Source: Caldovatus aquaticus (GTDB lineage: Bacteria; Pseudomonadota; Alphaproteobacteria; Acetobacterales; Acetobacteraceae). Taken from it: DNA of 64,000 nt. The position numbers were made by a program, and so were the translations under genes. The DNA lies in contig NZ_JAHZUY010000008.1 of the NCBI RefSeq assembly GCF_019458025.1, forward strand, positions 26,566-90,565, given 5' to 3'. This document shows positions 36,814-47,228 of the stretch, in pieces. How positions within the stretch are numbered: the first letter of the stretch is position 1; every line of letters begins with the position of its first letter. The notes below the pieces were generated by a model. That model was given only the letters and a program-made list of their open reading frames with translations. It had not been told where the DNA came from and did not search any database.

Positions 36814-38211
36814 TCAGCGCCGCTTCGCCTCGAACCGCCAGGGCGCCGCCCCCTCCTCCGCCGGGTCGAGGGCGAGGCGATGCGCCAGCGGCGGGAAGGC
36901 CCGGCTGCGGCAGTCCGGCCGGTCGCACAGGCGGCAGGACAGGCCGATGCCGACCGCGGCGCGCGCCAGGTCGAGCCCGTCCGCGTACACCACCTCCCCC
37001 GCCCGGGCGACGTCGCAGCCCATCGCCACCACGTGCACCGGCGGCGGCTCGCCCCAGCGCGGCGCCGGGCCGTGGACGGTGCGCGCGAAGCAGAGGAAGG
37101 CCGCCCCGTCCGGCAGCGCCGCCACCTGCACGCGCAGCGTGCCCGGCGTGGCGAAGGCGTGGTGCACGATCCACTTCGGGCAGGAGCCGCCGAAGCGCGC
37201 GAAGGGGAAGCCCGCCGCCGAGAAGCGCTTGTCCACGTTGCCCGCCGGATCGACGCGCAGGAAGAAGAAGGGCACGCCGCGCGCCCCCTCGCGCTGCAGG
37301 GTCGAGAGCCGGTGGCAGGCCTGCTCGAAGCTGACGCCGAAGCGCGCCGCCAGCGCCTCGACGTCGTGGCGCAGCGCCCGCGCGGCGGCGAGGTAGGCGC
37401 CGTAGGGCATCAGCAGCGCCGCGGCGGCGTAGTTGAGGAGCCCGATGCGGATCAGCGCCGCCGCCTCCGGCGTCGAGGGCGCGGCCGGCGCCAGCACCGC
37501 CTCCACCGCCTCGCGCGCCTCGAGCAGCATGAGCTGGAAGGCCATGTGGAAGCCGCGGCTCTCGCGCGGCAGCGTCTCGGCGAGCGCGAGGCGGCGCGCC
37601 GCCGGGTCGTAGCGCCGCAGCGCCCCCTCCAGCGGGCCGACGGCGACGGTGAGGCCGTGGCGGCGGCGCAGCCGCTCGGCGACGGCGTGGTTGAGCTCCG
37701 CCGGCGCCGCGCCGAGCTCGCGCCCGATCGCCTCCGCCGCCGCCTCCAGCGCCGGGAAGTGGTTGGCGTGCTCGTGGAAGAAGTCGCGCGCCTCCTCGGT
37801 CGGCAGCAGCAGGCGCCGGCCGGAGGGCAGGGCGATGCCGCTCGCGTCCTCGCGCGCCACGCGCCAGGCGCGGTAGAGGGCGAGCACGGCGCGCGCGAGG
37901 TTCGGCGCGCTCGCCGCCGCCGCCGCCACCTCGGCCTCCGGCACCGCCTCGACGCCGAGCAGCGGGTCGGAGAGCACCTCGCGCAGCCCGGCCTCGAGCT
38001 GGCGCTCCGCGCTGCCGGAGAGCGCGGCGAGGTCCACGCCCAGCGCCTCGGTCAGCTTGATCAGCAGCGCGGCGGTGACGGCGCGCTGGTCGTGCTCGAT
38101 CAGGTTCAGGTAGCTCGCCGAGATGCCGAGGCGGGCGGCGAGCGCCTGCTGCGTCAGGCCGCGCTCGAGGCGCAGGCGGCGGACGGTGCGGCCGATGAGG
38201 GGGCGCGCCAA
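36814..38211 (-). CDS. ScfR/RamB-like XRE-type regulator of glyoxylate metabolism
   Basis: 465 aa. The N-terminal helix-turn-helix reads RLRLERGLTQQALAARLGIS followed by YLNLIEHDQRAV. A long central region with ImmA/IrrE-like and DUF2083-type character follows, including a metal-binding HEHANHFP-like stretch (FFHEHANHFPALEAA). The C-terminus has four cysteines near SCRLCDRPDCRSRAF. These features and the position, divergent from aceA, fit the short-chain fatty-acyl regulators. It likely senses acyl-CoA or acetate status and controls isocitrate lyase. Convergent with the DUF305 gene by 17 nt. Confidence 0.88.
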   Translation of the reverse strand: MARPLIGRTVRRLRLERGLTQQALAARLGISASYLNLIEHDQRAVTAALLIKLTEALGVDLAALSGSAERQLEAGLREVLSDPLLGVEAVPEAEVAAAAASAPNLARAVLALYRAWRVAREDASGIALPSGRRLLLPTEEARDFFHEHANHFPALEAAAEAIGRELGAAPAELNHAVAERLRRRHGLTVAVGPLEGALRRYDPAARRLALAETLPRESRGFHMAFQLMLLEAREAVEAVLAPAAPSTPEAAALIRIGLLNYAAAALLMPYGAYLAAARALRHDVEALAARFGVSFEQACHRLSTLQREGARGVPFFFLRVDPAGNVDKRFSAAGFPFARFGGSCPKWIVHHAFATPGTLRVQVAALPDGAAFLCFARTVHGPAPRWGEPPPVHVVAMGCDVARAGEVVYADGLDLARAAVGIGLSCRLCDRPDCRSRAFPPLAHRLALDPAEEGAAPWRFEAKRR

Positions 38212-38350
38212 TCTTCACATCCTTTACAGATCGCGGGGAAGGCCAGTGAAAACCTCTACCGCCTTGCGGCATCGCGACCGAATCTGGGGCTGAACTTCGC
38301 ACCCGCAATGTGAATTCTTCACGCACCGCACGCCATCACGGAGACCGCGG
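38212..38350. promoter_or_regulatory. aceA/ScfR divergent operator region
   Basis: The gap is AT-richer than its surroundings. A perfect 13-bp inverted repeat GTGAATTCTTCAC occupies 38310-38322, 29 nt before the aceA start. A second pair of half-sites, TTCAC (38214-38218) and GTGAA (38246-38250), lies by the regulator start. Both look like binding sites for one dimeric protein, with the adjacent regulator as the obvious candidate. Function inferred from position. Confidence 0.45.
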
Positions 38351-39679
<1,329 letters not shown>

Positions 39680-39720
39680 CGCCGCGCCGCGCGCATCACG
39701 GGCACCGAGGAGGACGGACC

Positions 39721-39927
39721 ATGGCGGACGACCGCTACGACGAGGGCCTGGTGCACGGCCACGACTGGGCGCGGGAGAAGGCGAGGCCAAGCCTCGGGCC
39801 CGCCCCGGTGATCCTCAGGCCTGCCGCGCCGGCCGGGGAGCCCTACGACGAAGGCCTCGTCCATGGCCATGCCTGGGCCTGCAGCGAGCGCGGGCGGCCG
39901 GCGAGCCCTCCGCCGCCGGCGGCGTAG
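39721..39927 (+). CDS. 68-aa protein with a duplicated YDEGLVHGHxWA motif
   Basis: The protein is essentially two copies of one motif: YDEGLVHGHDWAREK near residue 6 and YDEGLVHGHAWACSE near residue 42, joined by a Pro-rich linker (PSLGPAPVILRPAAPAGEP) and a short Pro/Ala tail. Both copies keep D-E-G-L-V-H-G-H-x-W-A. GAGGAGG lies 7 nt before the ATG, so translation is well supported. It is probably co-transcribed with aceA. Paired H-x-H in an acidic context could bind metal. I do not recognise the family. Confidence 0.8.
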   Translation: MADDRYDEGLVHGHDWAREKARPSLGPAPVILRPAAPAGEPYDEGLVHGHAWACSERGRPASPPPPAA

Positions 39928-39952
39928 CGGGCGCGCCCGCCGCGCCGCCACC

Positions 39953-39987
39953 GTGACAATACGTCACACGGGGTTGCATCACATCAA
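39953..39987 (+). promoter_or_regulatory. Palindrome and FNR-like box upstream of cytochrome b561
   Basis: GTGACAATACGTCAC (39953-39967) is a perfect inverted repeat with a 5-nt spacer. Seven bases on lies TTGCATCACATCAA (39974-39987), which fits TTGAT-N4-ATCAA with two mismatches in the left half. The sites sit 74-108 nt before the b561 start, in a locally AT-rich patch. They suggest control by an oxygen- or redox-responsive Crp/Fnr-type protein. Confidence 0.45.
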
Positions 39988-40060
39988 GGAGGCGCACCTG
40001 CGACTCGGGCCATAACCCTGCGCGCCGGGCCCGCCCGCCCGGCGCGCAGAAGACCCGCCG

Positions 40061-40618
40061 ATGGCCCCACGCTACTCGCGCCTCAGCATCGCTCTGCACT
40101 GGACCATGGCCGCCGCGATCGGCCTCGCCTGGGTGCTCGGGCAGGTGATGGACGAGGTCGGCCGCGGGCTCCTGCAGGTCACGCTGAGCGGTAGCCACGC
40201 CCTGATCGGCCTCGCGGTGCTGGCGCTGGTGCTGCCGCGTGCCCTGGCGCGCCGGTGGCCGCGGCCGGCTGGTCCGGCCGCGGCGGAGCCGGTCCCCACC
40301 GGGCCGGCCTGGGAGGAACGCCTGGCGCCGGCCGTGCATCTCGCGCTCTACGCCCTGATGCTGCTGCTGCCCCTCACCGGCCTGCTCGCCGCGATGGCGG
40401 GCCGCCGCCCGCTGCCGGTCCTGGGCCTGTTCGAGATCCCGACGCCGCTCGCCCCCCTCGGTCTTCGCCGCAGCCTCAAGGAGGTCCATGAGGTGCTTTC
40501 GAACGCGATGCTCGGCCTCGTGGCGCTGCACGTGCTGGCGACGCTCTGGCATGCGCTGGTGCGGCGCGACGACGTGGCGGCGCGCATGATCCCCGCGCTG
40601 GCGCGCCACGGGCGTTGA
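40061..40618 (+). CDS. Cytochrome b561
   Basis: 185 aa, the CybB-type prokaryotic b561. Four membrane helices carry the heme histidines: RLSIALHWTMAA, TLSGSHALIGLAVLAL, APAVHLALYALMLLLPLTG and LGLVALHVLATLWHALVRRDD. It transfers electrons between ubiquinol and other carriers in the inner membrane. Upstream lie a palindrome and an FNR-like box. The first in-frame ATG is used; its ribosome site is weak. Confidence 0.93.
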   Translation: MAPRYSRLSIALHWTMAAAIGLAWVLGQVMDEVGRGLLQVTLSGSHALIGLAVLALVLPRALARRWPRPAGPAAAEPVPTGPAWEERLAPAVHLALYALMLLLPLTGLLAAMAGRRPLPVLGLFEIPTPLAPLGLRRSLKEVHEVLSNAMLGLVALHVLATLWHALVRRDDVAARMIPALARHGR

Positions 40619-40692
40619 GCGGCGGCCGGGCCGCCACGCGCGGGAGCGGCCGCGCGCCCCGATGCGGCCGGGGAGGCCGCGGCGGGCAGGAC

Positions 40693-41826
40693 TCAGCGCG
40701 CGCCGCCGCCTCGCGCGAACCGCCGCGGGTCCACCAGCGGCACGACGCGCGCCAGCTCCGGCCCCGGATCGCGCCCGGTGGCCAGCGCCGCCAGCAGCCG
40801 CCCCGCCGCCGGCGCGGTCTGGATGCCGTAGCCGCCCTGGCCGCACATCCAAAAGAAGCCCTCCGCCTCGCCGGCGCCGATGGCGAGGCTGCGATCCGGC
40901 GTGAAGGTGCGCAGGCCCGCCCAGCGGTGCTCCACCCGCGTCACCGGGATGTCGAGCGCCTGCCGCATGCGCTCGATCGCGATCGCGACGTCGAGCTCCT
41001 CGGGCTGCGCGTCGCAGGGCTCGGTGTCGGTCTCGTCGGCGGGGCTGACGAGCAGCTTCCGCCGCGCCTCGGGGCGGACGTACCAGGTGTGGTCGGCGTC
41101 GTTGAGCAGCGGCCAGTCGGCGCAGTCGTAGGGGCCGGGGTCCACGATCAGCGCCGTGCGGCGCTTCGGCTGCAGCCCGAGCGGAGCGAGACCGGCGAGG
41201 CGCGCCACCGCGTCGCCCCAGGCCCCGGCGGCGTTGACGAGGAGCGGCGCGGCGAAGACGGCGCCGGCCCCGGTCTCCACCCGCCACGCGCCGCCCGTGC
41301 GCGCGATCCGGGCCGCGCGCTGGCGCAGCGCGAGGGTGCCGCCGCGCGCGCGCGCCTGGCGCAGGAAGCCCTGGTGCAGCGCGGCGACGTCGATGTCGAA
41401 GGCGTCGCGCTCGATCGCCGCGGCGACGGCGTAGTCCGGGCGCAGCGCCGGCACGGCGGCGCGGATCTCGGCCGGGTCCACCCATTCCAGGCCCTCGCCG
41501 GCGGCGACCATCTCCGCGAGATGGGCGCGCTGCGACTCCGGGGCGAGAAAGACGACGGCCCTGCGCCGCGTCAGCGGCGCCGCGCTGAAGCCCGCCGGGG
41601 GGGATTCGAGGAAGCTGCGGCTCGCCGCGCTCAGCGCCCGCGCATCGGGCGGACCGTAGTTGAGGATCCAGAGCGCGGCGGAACGGCCGGTGGAATGGTA
41701 GCCCGCGCTGTCCTCGGCCTCGAGGAGGACGAGGCGCGGATGGGTCTCCGCGAGATGCGCCGCCGCCGTCGCGCCGGCGATCCCGGCGCCGACCACGATG
41801 GCGTCGCAGCGGTGGGTATCGCTCAT
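40693..41826 (-). CDS. FAD-dependent amine/amino-acid oxidase, DAO family
   Basis: About 377 aa. The FAD fold begins AIVVGAGIAGATAAAHLAE and the family motif GYHSTGRSAALW follows. A loop with LVNAAGAWGDAVARLAG and the C-terminal GLRTFTPDRSLAIGAG plus FFWMCGQGGYGIQTAPAAG are typical of glycine/D-amino-acid oxidases and sarcosine-type dehydrogenases. The start could be the ATG at 41826 or one three codons earlier; neither has ideal SD spacing. Divergent from the sugar-type ABC operon, with about 150 nt between. Confidence 0.9.
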   Translation of the reverse strand: MSDTHRCDAIVVGAGIAGATAAAHLAETHPRLVLLEAEDSAGYHSTGRSAALWILNYGPPDARALSAASRSFLESPPAGFSAAPLTRRRAVVFLAPESQRAHLAEMVAAGEGLEWVDPAEIRAAVPALRPDYAVAAAIERDAFDIDVAALHQGFLRQARARGGTLALRQRAARIARTGGAWRVETGAGAVFAAPLLVNAAGAWGDAVARLAGLAPLGLQPKRRTALIVDPGPYDCADWPLLNDADHTWYVRPEARRKLLVSPADETDTEPCDAQPEELDVAIAIERMRQALDIPVTRVEHRWAGLRTFTPDRSLAIGAGEAEGFFWMCGQGGYGIQTAPAAGRLLAALATGRDPGPELARVVPLVDPRRFARGGGAR

Positions 41827-41977
41827 GCGGCGCATCGTCCCTCCCGGCGCGAGGACCGGCAAGAGGTGGGGCGGGGCGGCGGAACGGAGGGGACCAGGTT
41901 GCCAAGGGGGTGCGCAGCCGCCTAACTTCCTCCGGCGCTAACCCGGGCCGACGGCCCCTCTGGGAGGACAGACAAGA

Positions 41978-43345
41978 ATGACAGCGATCGGCGGAACGAC
42001 GCGGCGCGGCGTCTTGCGGGCCGGCGCGGCGGGCATCGCCGCCTCCACCCTGGCGGCGCCCGCGGTGCTCGGGCAGGCCGCGGGCGGCAGGCTGGCGCTC
42101 GGCTTCTGGGACCACTGGGTGGGCGAGCCGGCCAACGCCGCGATGCGCGCCATCGTCAACGAATGGGCGCAGAAGAACCGGGTCGAGGTGACCCTCGATT
42201 TCATCACCTCGGTCGGCAACAAGAACCTGCTGACCATCGCCGCCGAGGCGCAGGCGCGGCAGGGGCACGACATCCTCTCCTTCCCCACCTGGCAGGTGCA
42301 CGACCAGCAGCGGCTGCTCGAGCCGATGGACGACGTGATGGGCCGGCTGATCCAGAAGTACGGCCCGGTGAACCAGGCCTCCGAGTACCTGGCGAAGATC
42401 AACGGCACCTGGCGGGCGGTGCCGCAGACCGCGGGGACCCAGTACAAGGGCTCCGCCGCGCGCATCGACCTGATGAAGCAGCACGCCGGCATCGACGTGC
42501 AGGCGATGTACCCGGCCGAGAACCGGCTCGGCCCCGGGGCCGAGAACTGGAACTGGGATACCTTCCTGGTCGCGGCGCAGAAGTGCAAGGAGGCGGGGTT
42601 CCCCTTCGCCCTGCCGGCCGGCACCTTCACCGACGCTACCGACTGGATCGGCGCGATGTTCCGCAGCTTCGGCGCCGACCTGGTGGACGCGCGCGGCAAC
42701 ATCACCGTGCGCAACAACGACAAGGTGCGGCAGGCGCTGGACTACGCGAAGCGCCTGTTCCAGCACATCCCGAGCGAGATGTTCGCCGCGGACGACGCCA
42801 CCAACAACCGGGCGCTGATCGCCGGGCGCACGGCGCTGATCTTCAACCCGCCCTCGGCCTGGGCGGTGGCGCGGCGCGACGCGCCGGAAGTGGCGCGCAA
42901 CACCTGGCACTTCCCGAGCCCGGCGGGCCCGGTCAGCCACCCCGTTCCGCACCTGCCCTACTTCTACGGCCTGTGGAGCTTCAGCCGCAACAAGTCGGCG
43001 GCCAAGGCGCTGATCGAGCACCTCACGCAGCTCGAGCAGGTGCAGAAGCTGGTGGACGCCTCGGTCGGCTACGACATCCCGCCCTTCGCCAGCATGTTCG
43101 ACGACATCGACACCTGGCGGAAGGTCGAGCCGCCGCTCGGCACTGTATATAACTATCCCATTCGTCCGCACCATAAGGCGGTGCCGAACATCGCCTTCGC
43201 TCCTGCGCCGGCGGAGATCGCCGTGCAGATGTACAACCAGGGCATCCAGGCGAAGATGATCGCCCGCATGGTGCAGAACAACGAGCCGATGGAGCGCGTG
43301 CTCGCCTGGGCCGAGCAGGAGATCGAGGGCTACAAGCGCGGCTGA
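41978..43345 (+). CDS. Sugar-type ABC transporter substrate-binding protein
   Basis: 455 aa, family SBP_bac_1. A Tat-type signal peptide (TTRRGVLRAGAAGIAASTLAAP) suggests export in a folded state. Family motifs include KNLLTIAAEAQARQGHDIL, TYQYKGSAARIDLMK-like TQYKGSAARIDLMKQHAG and ALIAGRTALIFNPPSAW. Near the end a short stretch around residue 390 (TVYNYPIRPHHK) is encoded by unusually AT-rich codons. GGAGGACAG precedes the ATG. It is the first gene of a complete importer operon. Substrate could be a sugar, a polyol or a sugar acid; not readable. Confidence 0.92.
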   Translation: MTAIGGTTRRGVLRAGAAGIAASTLAAPAVLGQAAGGRLALGFWDHWVGEPANAAMRAIVNEWAQKNRVEVTLDFITSVGNKNLLTIAAEAQARQGHDILSFPTWQVHDQQRLLEPMDDVMGRLIQKYGPVNQASEYLAKINGTWRAVPQTAGTQYKGSAARIDLMKQHAGIDVQAMYPAENRLGPGAENWNWDTFLVAAQKCKEAGFPFALPAGTFTDATDWIGAMFRSFGADLVDARGNITVRNNDKVRQALDYAKRLFQHIPSEMFAADDATNNRALIAGRTALIFNPPSAWAVARRDAPEVARNTWHFPSPAGPVSHPVPHLPYFYGLWSFSRNKSAAKALIEHLTQLEQVQKLVDASVGYDIPPFASMFDDIDTWRKVEPPLGTVYNYPIRPHHKAVPNIAFAPAPAEIAVQMYNQGIQAKMIARMVQNNEPMERVLAWAEQEIEGYKRG

Positions 43346-43348
43346 CGC

Positions 43349-43385
43349 GATGCCGCCCGGGGGCGCAGCCGCCCCCGGGCGCATC
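43349..43385 (+). terminator. Intercistronic hairpin after the sugar-binding protein
   Basis: A perfect 12-bp stem CGCCCGGGGGCG/CGCCCCCGGGCG with loop CAGC is extended by GATG/CATC across a single bulged C. It starts 3 nt after the SBP stop. The design matches the hairpin at 31821-31858 at the same position in another ABC operon. It probably lowers permease expression relative to the binding protein. Confidence 0.6.
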
Positions 43386-43412
43386 AGGCATCGCGCGGCC
43401 AGGGAGGCAAGC

Positions 43413-44360
43413 ATGACCGGTGGAAACGTCATCGCGGCGCCCGGGGTCCCGGCCGCGGCCGCCCCGTCCCGCCCAGGCAGGCTGCGGCGGATCGCCCGGC
43501 GGCGGTCCACGCTCGCCTTCCTGATGACGCTGCCGCTGCTCGCGGTGATCGGCGGGCTAGTGGCCTATCCCTTCTTCTACGCGATCTACCTCTCGATGCT
43601 GAACAAGCGCATGACGCGCTTCGTCGGCCTCGACAATTTCGCCTTCCTGCTGACGCGCGAGACCTTCCAGTTCGTGGTCTGGCAGAGCGTGATCTTCGCC
43701 GTCAGCGCGGTGATCGCCAAGGCGCTGATCGGCTTCATCCTCGCCCACGTGCTGCACGCGCTGCCGGCCAAGGGGCAGCGCAAGTGGCGCGGCATGCTGC
43801 TGGTGCCCTGGGTGATCCCGCCGGCGATCTCGACGCTCGCCTGGTGGTGGCTGTTCGACCCGACCTACTCGGCGATCAACTGGATGCTGATGGGGATCGG
43901 CGCGCCGCCCATCGCCTGGCTCGGCGAGCCGGGATGGGCACGCTTCGCGGTGATCCTGGTCAACGTCTGGTACGGCGCGCCCTTCTTCATGATCATGTAC
44001 CTGGCGGCGCTGAAGTCGGTGCCGGACCAGCTCTACGAGGCGGCGGCGATCGACGGCGCGACGGGCTGGCAGAAGCTGCGCTACGTCACGGTGCCGATGA
44101 TGAAGAACATCATCGCCATCACGGTGCTGTTCAGCCTGATCGTCACCTTCGCCAACTTCGACATCGTGCGCATCCTCACCAACGGCGGGCCGCAGGACAG
44201 GACGCACATCTTCGGCACCTACGCCTTCCAGGTGGGCATCCAGTCGGGCGACATCCCGCTCGGCGCCGCGGTGTCGCTGTTCATGTTCCCGATCCTCGCG
44301 GTGTTCGCGGTGTTCGTGCTGCGCGGCGTCACCCGCCGCTCCAAGGAGATGGCCGGATGA
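43413..44360 (+). CDS. Sugar ABC transporter permease, MalF/UgpA-like
   Basis: 315 aa. A short cytosolic head with LRRIARRRSTLAFLMTLPLLAVIGG precedes about six membrane helices. The EAA loop is EAAAIDGATGWQKLRYVTVPMM, the usual site of contact with the ATPase. ATG at 43413 is chosen because AGGGAGG lies just upstream; the longer frame includes the hairpin. Stop overlaps the next gene by ATGA. Forms the channel with the next permease. Confidence 0.93.
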   Translation: MTGGNVIAAPGVPAAAAPSRPGRLRRIARRRSTLAFLMTLPLLAVIGGLVAYPFFYAIYLSMLNKRMTRFVGLDNFAFLLTRETFQFVVWQSVIFAVSAVIAKALIGFILAHVLHALPAKGQRKWRGMLLVPWVIPPAISTLAWWWLFDPTYSAINWMLMGIGAPPIAWLGEPGWARFAVILVNVWYGAPFFMIMYLAALKSVPDQLYEAAAIDGATGWQKLRYVTVPMMKNIIAITVLFSLIVTFANFDIVRILTNGGPQDRTHIFGTYAFQVGIQSGDIPLGAAVSLFMFPILAVFAVFVLRGVTRRSKEMAG

Positions 44361-45259
44361 GCGGGGCCTCCCTCACCACCGCGGGCGCCGCCGCGCCCGC
44401 CTACCGCAAGGTCGGCAGCATCCGGCGCGAGCGGCGCTGGGCACTGATCGGCGCCTACGTCGCGCTGGCGGTGTTCGTGCTGTTCTTCCTGACGCCGCCC
44501 TTCCACATGCTGGTGACGAGCCTCAAGAGCAGCGCCGAGATCGCCGATCTCTCCGGCAACCCCTGGGTCGTGCGGCGCCCGACCCTCGAGAACTACTGGG
44601 AGCTGCTGCAGCAGGGCAACTACCTCCTCCACTTCCGCAACTCGGTGATCGTGACGCTGGTCGTGGTGGCGGTCACCATGGTGATCAGCACGCTCGCCGC
44701 CTTCGCGCTCGCCCGCATGCGGTTCTGGGGCAGCGCCACGCTCGCCACCGGCGTCTTCCTCACCTACCTGGTGCCGGAGACGCTGCTGTTCATCCCGCTG
44801 TTCCAGATCATCGGCGGGCTCGGCCTCTACAACAACCTGCTGGCGATGATCCTGATCTACCCGACGCTGACGGTGCCGTTCTGCACCTGGATCATGATCG
44901 GGTACTTCAGCTCGATCCCGAAGGAGCTGGACGAGGCGGCGCTGATCGACGGCGCCAACCACTTCCAGATGCTGTGGAGGATCTTCATCCCGGTGGCGCT
45001 GCCCGGCATCCTGGCGGCGACGATCTTCGCCTTCACCGTCTCCTGGGCGCAGTTCCTCTATCCGATGGCCTTCCTGGTCAGCTCCGAGAACATGGTGCTG
45101 ACCGTCGGCATCGTTTCCGACCTGATCCGCGGCGACACCTTCCAGTGGGGCAAGATCATGGCCGGCGCGCTCATGGCCGCGGCGCCGCCGCTGCTCGTGT
45201 ACGCCTTCCTGATGGACTACTACATCGCCGGCCTGACCGCCGGCGCCACCAAGGGCTGA
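44357..45259 (+). CDS. Sugar ABC transporter permease, MalG/UgpE-like
   Basis: 300 aa with about six helices. The first is [28 protein letters not shown], as in MalG. The EAA loop is [25 protein letters not shown]. The start overlaps the previous stop by ATGA, fixing it, and the stop precedes the ATPase gene by 19 nt. It completes the membrane domain of the importer. Confidence 0.94.
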   Translation: MSGASLTTAGAAAPAYRKVGSIRRERRWALIGAYVALAVFVLFFLTPPFHMLVTSLKSSAEIADLSGNPWVVRRPTLENYWELLQQGNYLLHFRNSVIVTLVVVAVTMVISTLAAFALARMRFWGSATLATGVFLTYLVPETLLFIPLFQIIGGLGLYNNLLAMILIYPTLTVPFCTWIMIGYFSSIPKELDEAALIDGANHFQMLWRIFIPVALPGILAATIFAFTVSWAQFLYPMAFLVSSENMVLTVGIVSDLIRGDTFQWGKIMAGALMAAAPPLLVYAFLMDYYIAGLTAGATKG

Positions 45260-45278
45260 GGGGGGATCCCGTCCGAAG

Positions 45279-46379
45279 ATGGCTCAGGTATCGCTGCGCA
45301 AGGTCGTCAAGGAGTACGAAGGCGGCGTCCAGGCGGTGAAGGGCATAAACCTCGAGATCGCCGACCACGAGTTCGTCGTCCTGGTCGGCCCCTCGGGCTG
45401 CGGCAAGTCCACGACGCTGCGCATGATCGCGGGGCTCGAGGACATCACCGCCGGCGAGATCGCGATCGGCGGCACGGTGGTCAACGACATCCCGCCGCGC
45501 GACCGGGACATCGCCATGGTGTTCCAGAACTACGCCCTCTACCCGCACATGACGGTGTACGAGAACATGGCCTTCGGGCTGACTCTGCGGCGCTTCCCGA
45601 AGGACGAGATCCGCCGGCGGGTGGAGAACGCCGCGCGCATCCTCGACATCGGCGAGCTGCTCGACCGCAAGCCCAAGGCGCTCTCCGGCGGGCAGCGCCA
45701 GCGCGTCGCCATGGGCCGCGCCATCGTGCGCGACCCCAAGGTGTTCCTGTTCGACGAGCCGCTCTCCAACCTCGACGCCAAGCTGCGCGTGCAGATGCGC
45801 GTCGAGATCAAGAAGGTGCACCAGACGGTGCGCACCACCACCGTCTACGTCACCCACGACCAGGTGGAGGCGATGACGCTCGCCGACCGCGTGGTGGTGA
45901 TGAACCAGGGCAACATCGAGCAGGTCGGCACGCCGCAGGAGCTCTACCACCGCCCGGCGACGCGCTTCGTCGCCGGCTTCATCGGCTCGCCGGCGATGAA
46001 CATGATCCCGGCGCGGCTCGAGAACAGCGCCGGGGCGCTGCGCCTGCACCTGCCCGGCGAGATCGTCCTGCCCGTCCCCGCCGAGCGCACCCAGCGCTAC
46101 GCCCCGCTCGCCGGGCGCGAGGTGCTGTTCGGCCTGCGTCCGGAGCACCTGACGGAGCCCAAGAACCTCGACCGCCCGAACATCGCCCTCGTCGAGGCGG
46201 CGCCGGAGGTGATCGAGCCGATGGGGATGGAGACGATGATGATCTTCTCCCTCGACGGCACCGAGGTCACGGCGCGGCTCGACCCCGCGGTGCCGGTCGA
46301 GCTCGGGCGGAAGATGCCGCTCGCCGCCGACCTCAACCAGATGCACCTGATCGATCCGCAGTCCGGGCGCGTCCTGTGA
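45279..46379 (+). CDS. Sugar ABC transporter ATPase, UgpC/MsmK-like
   Basis: 366 aa. Walker [11 protein letters not shown], signature [15 protein letters not shown], Walker [17 protein letters not shown] and the H-loop [15 protein letters not shown] are intact. A C-terminal TOBE-type regulatory domain follows ([23 protein letters not shown]). These ATPases can serve more than one carbohydrate importer. GAGGGGGG lies about 10 nt upstream of the ATG. The stop overlaps the GTG start of the following SDR (GTGA). Confidence 0.95.
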   Translation: MAQVSLRKVVKEYEGGVQAVKGINLEIADHEFVVLVGPSGCGKSTTLRMIAGLEDITAGEIAIGGTVVNDIPPRDRDIAMVFQNYALYPHMTVYENMAFGLTLRRFPKDEIRRRVENAARILDIGELLDRKPKALSGGQRQRVAMGRAIVRDPKVFLFDEPLSNLDAKLRVQMRVEIKKVHQTVRTTTVYVTHDQVEAMTLADRVVVMNQGNIEQVGTPQELYHRPATRFVAGFIGSPAMNMIPARLENSAGALRLHLPGEIVLPVPAERTQRYAPLAGREVLFGLRPEHLTEPKNLDRPNIALVEAAPEVIEPMGMETMMIFSLDGTEVTARLDPAVPVELGRKMPLAADLNQMHLIDPQSGRVL

Positions 46380-47149
46380 GCGGGAACCGGCTGGCGGGCA
46401 AGGCCGCCTGGGTCACCGGCGCCGGCTCCGGGATCGGCCGCGCCATCGCCCTCGCCTTCGCGCGCGAGGGCGCGCGCGTCGCGCTCACCGGCCGCCGCGA
46501 GCAGCCGCTGCGCGAGACGGCGGAGATGATGCCCGCGGGCAGCGCGCTGGTCCTGCCCGCCGACCTGACGGACGCGGCGCAGATCGCGCGCGCGCTCGCA
46601 ACCTTCGCGGACTCCCTCGGGACCACCCCCGACATCCTGGTCAACAACGCCGGCGTGAACCTGAAGCGGCGCTACCTGCACCAGCTCACGCCGGAGGCGA
46701 TCCGGATGATGATCGAGGGCAACCTGACCGCGCCCTTCATGACCTCGGTCGCGGTGCTGCCGGGGATGAAGGCGAAGGGCGGGGGCCTGATCATCCACAT
46801 CGCCTCGATGGCGGGCAAGCGCGTCTCCTTCCTCTCCGGCCCCGCCTACACCGCCGCCAAGCACGGCCTGGTCGCGCTCTCCGAGGCGATCAACCAGGAG
46901 AACGGCATCCACAACGTCCGCTCCACCTGCATCTGCCCGGGCGAGGTCGCGACCCCGATCCTCGAGCAGCGCCCCGAGCCGGTGCCGCCCGAGGAGCTCG
47001 CGCGCCTGCTGCAGCCCGAGGACATCGCCGCCATGGCGGTGTTCGTCGCCACCCTGCCGCCGCATGTCTGCATCTCCGAGATGCTGACGACGCCGACCTA
47101 CATGCGCCACCTCGCGGCCGGGGCGCGCAGGATCGCGGCGCTGCCCTGA
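46376..47149 (+). CDS. Short-chain dehydrogenase/reductase
   Basis: 257 aa, classical SDR. The dinucleotide motif is [13 protein letters not shown], the NNAG strand is present, and the catalytic tetrad reads through S ([11 protein letters not shown]) to [11 protein letters not shown] start overlaps the ATPase stop, so it belongs to the importer operon and most likely oxidises or reduces the imported compound or its first product. The substrate is not evident. Confidence 0.92.
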   Translation: MSGNRLAGKAAWVTGAGSGIGRAIALAFAREGARVALTGRREQPLRETAEMMPAGSALVLPADLTDAAQIARALATFADSLGTTPDILVNNAGVNLKRRYLHQLTPEAIRMMIEGNLTAPFMTSVAVLPGMKAKGGGLIIHIASMAGKRVSFLSGPAYTAAKHGLVALSEAINQENGIHNVRSTCICPGEVATPILEQRPEPVPPEELARLLQPEDIAAMAVFVATLPPHVCISEMLTTPTYMRHLAAGARRIAALP

Positions 47150-47228
47150 ACGCGGCGCGGCGGCGGGGTGACGCGGCCGCGGCGGCCTGCTAACCCGCGC
47201 GGCGTGACGGAATCGGGATCGCTCGTTC

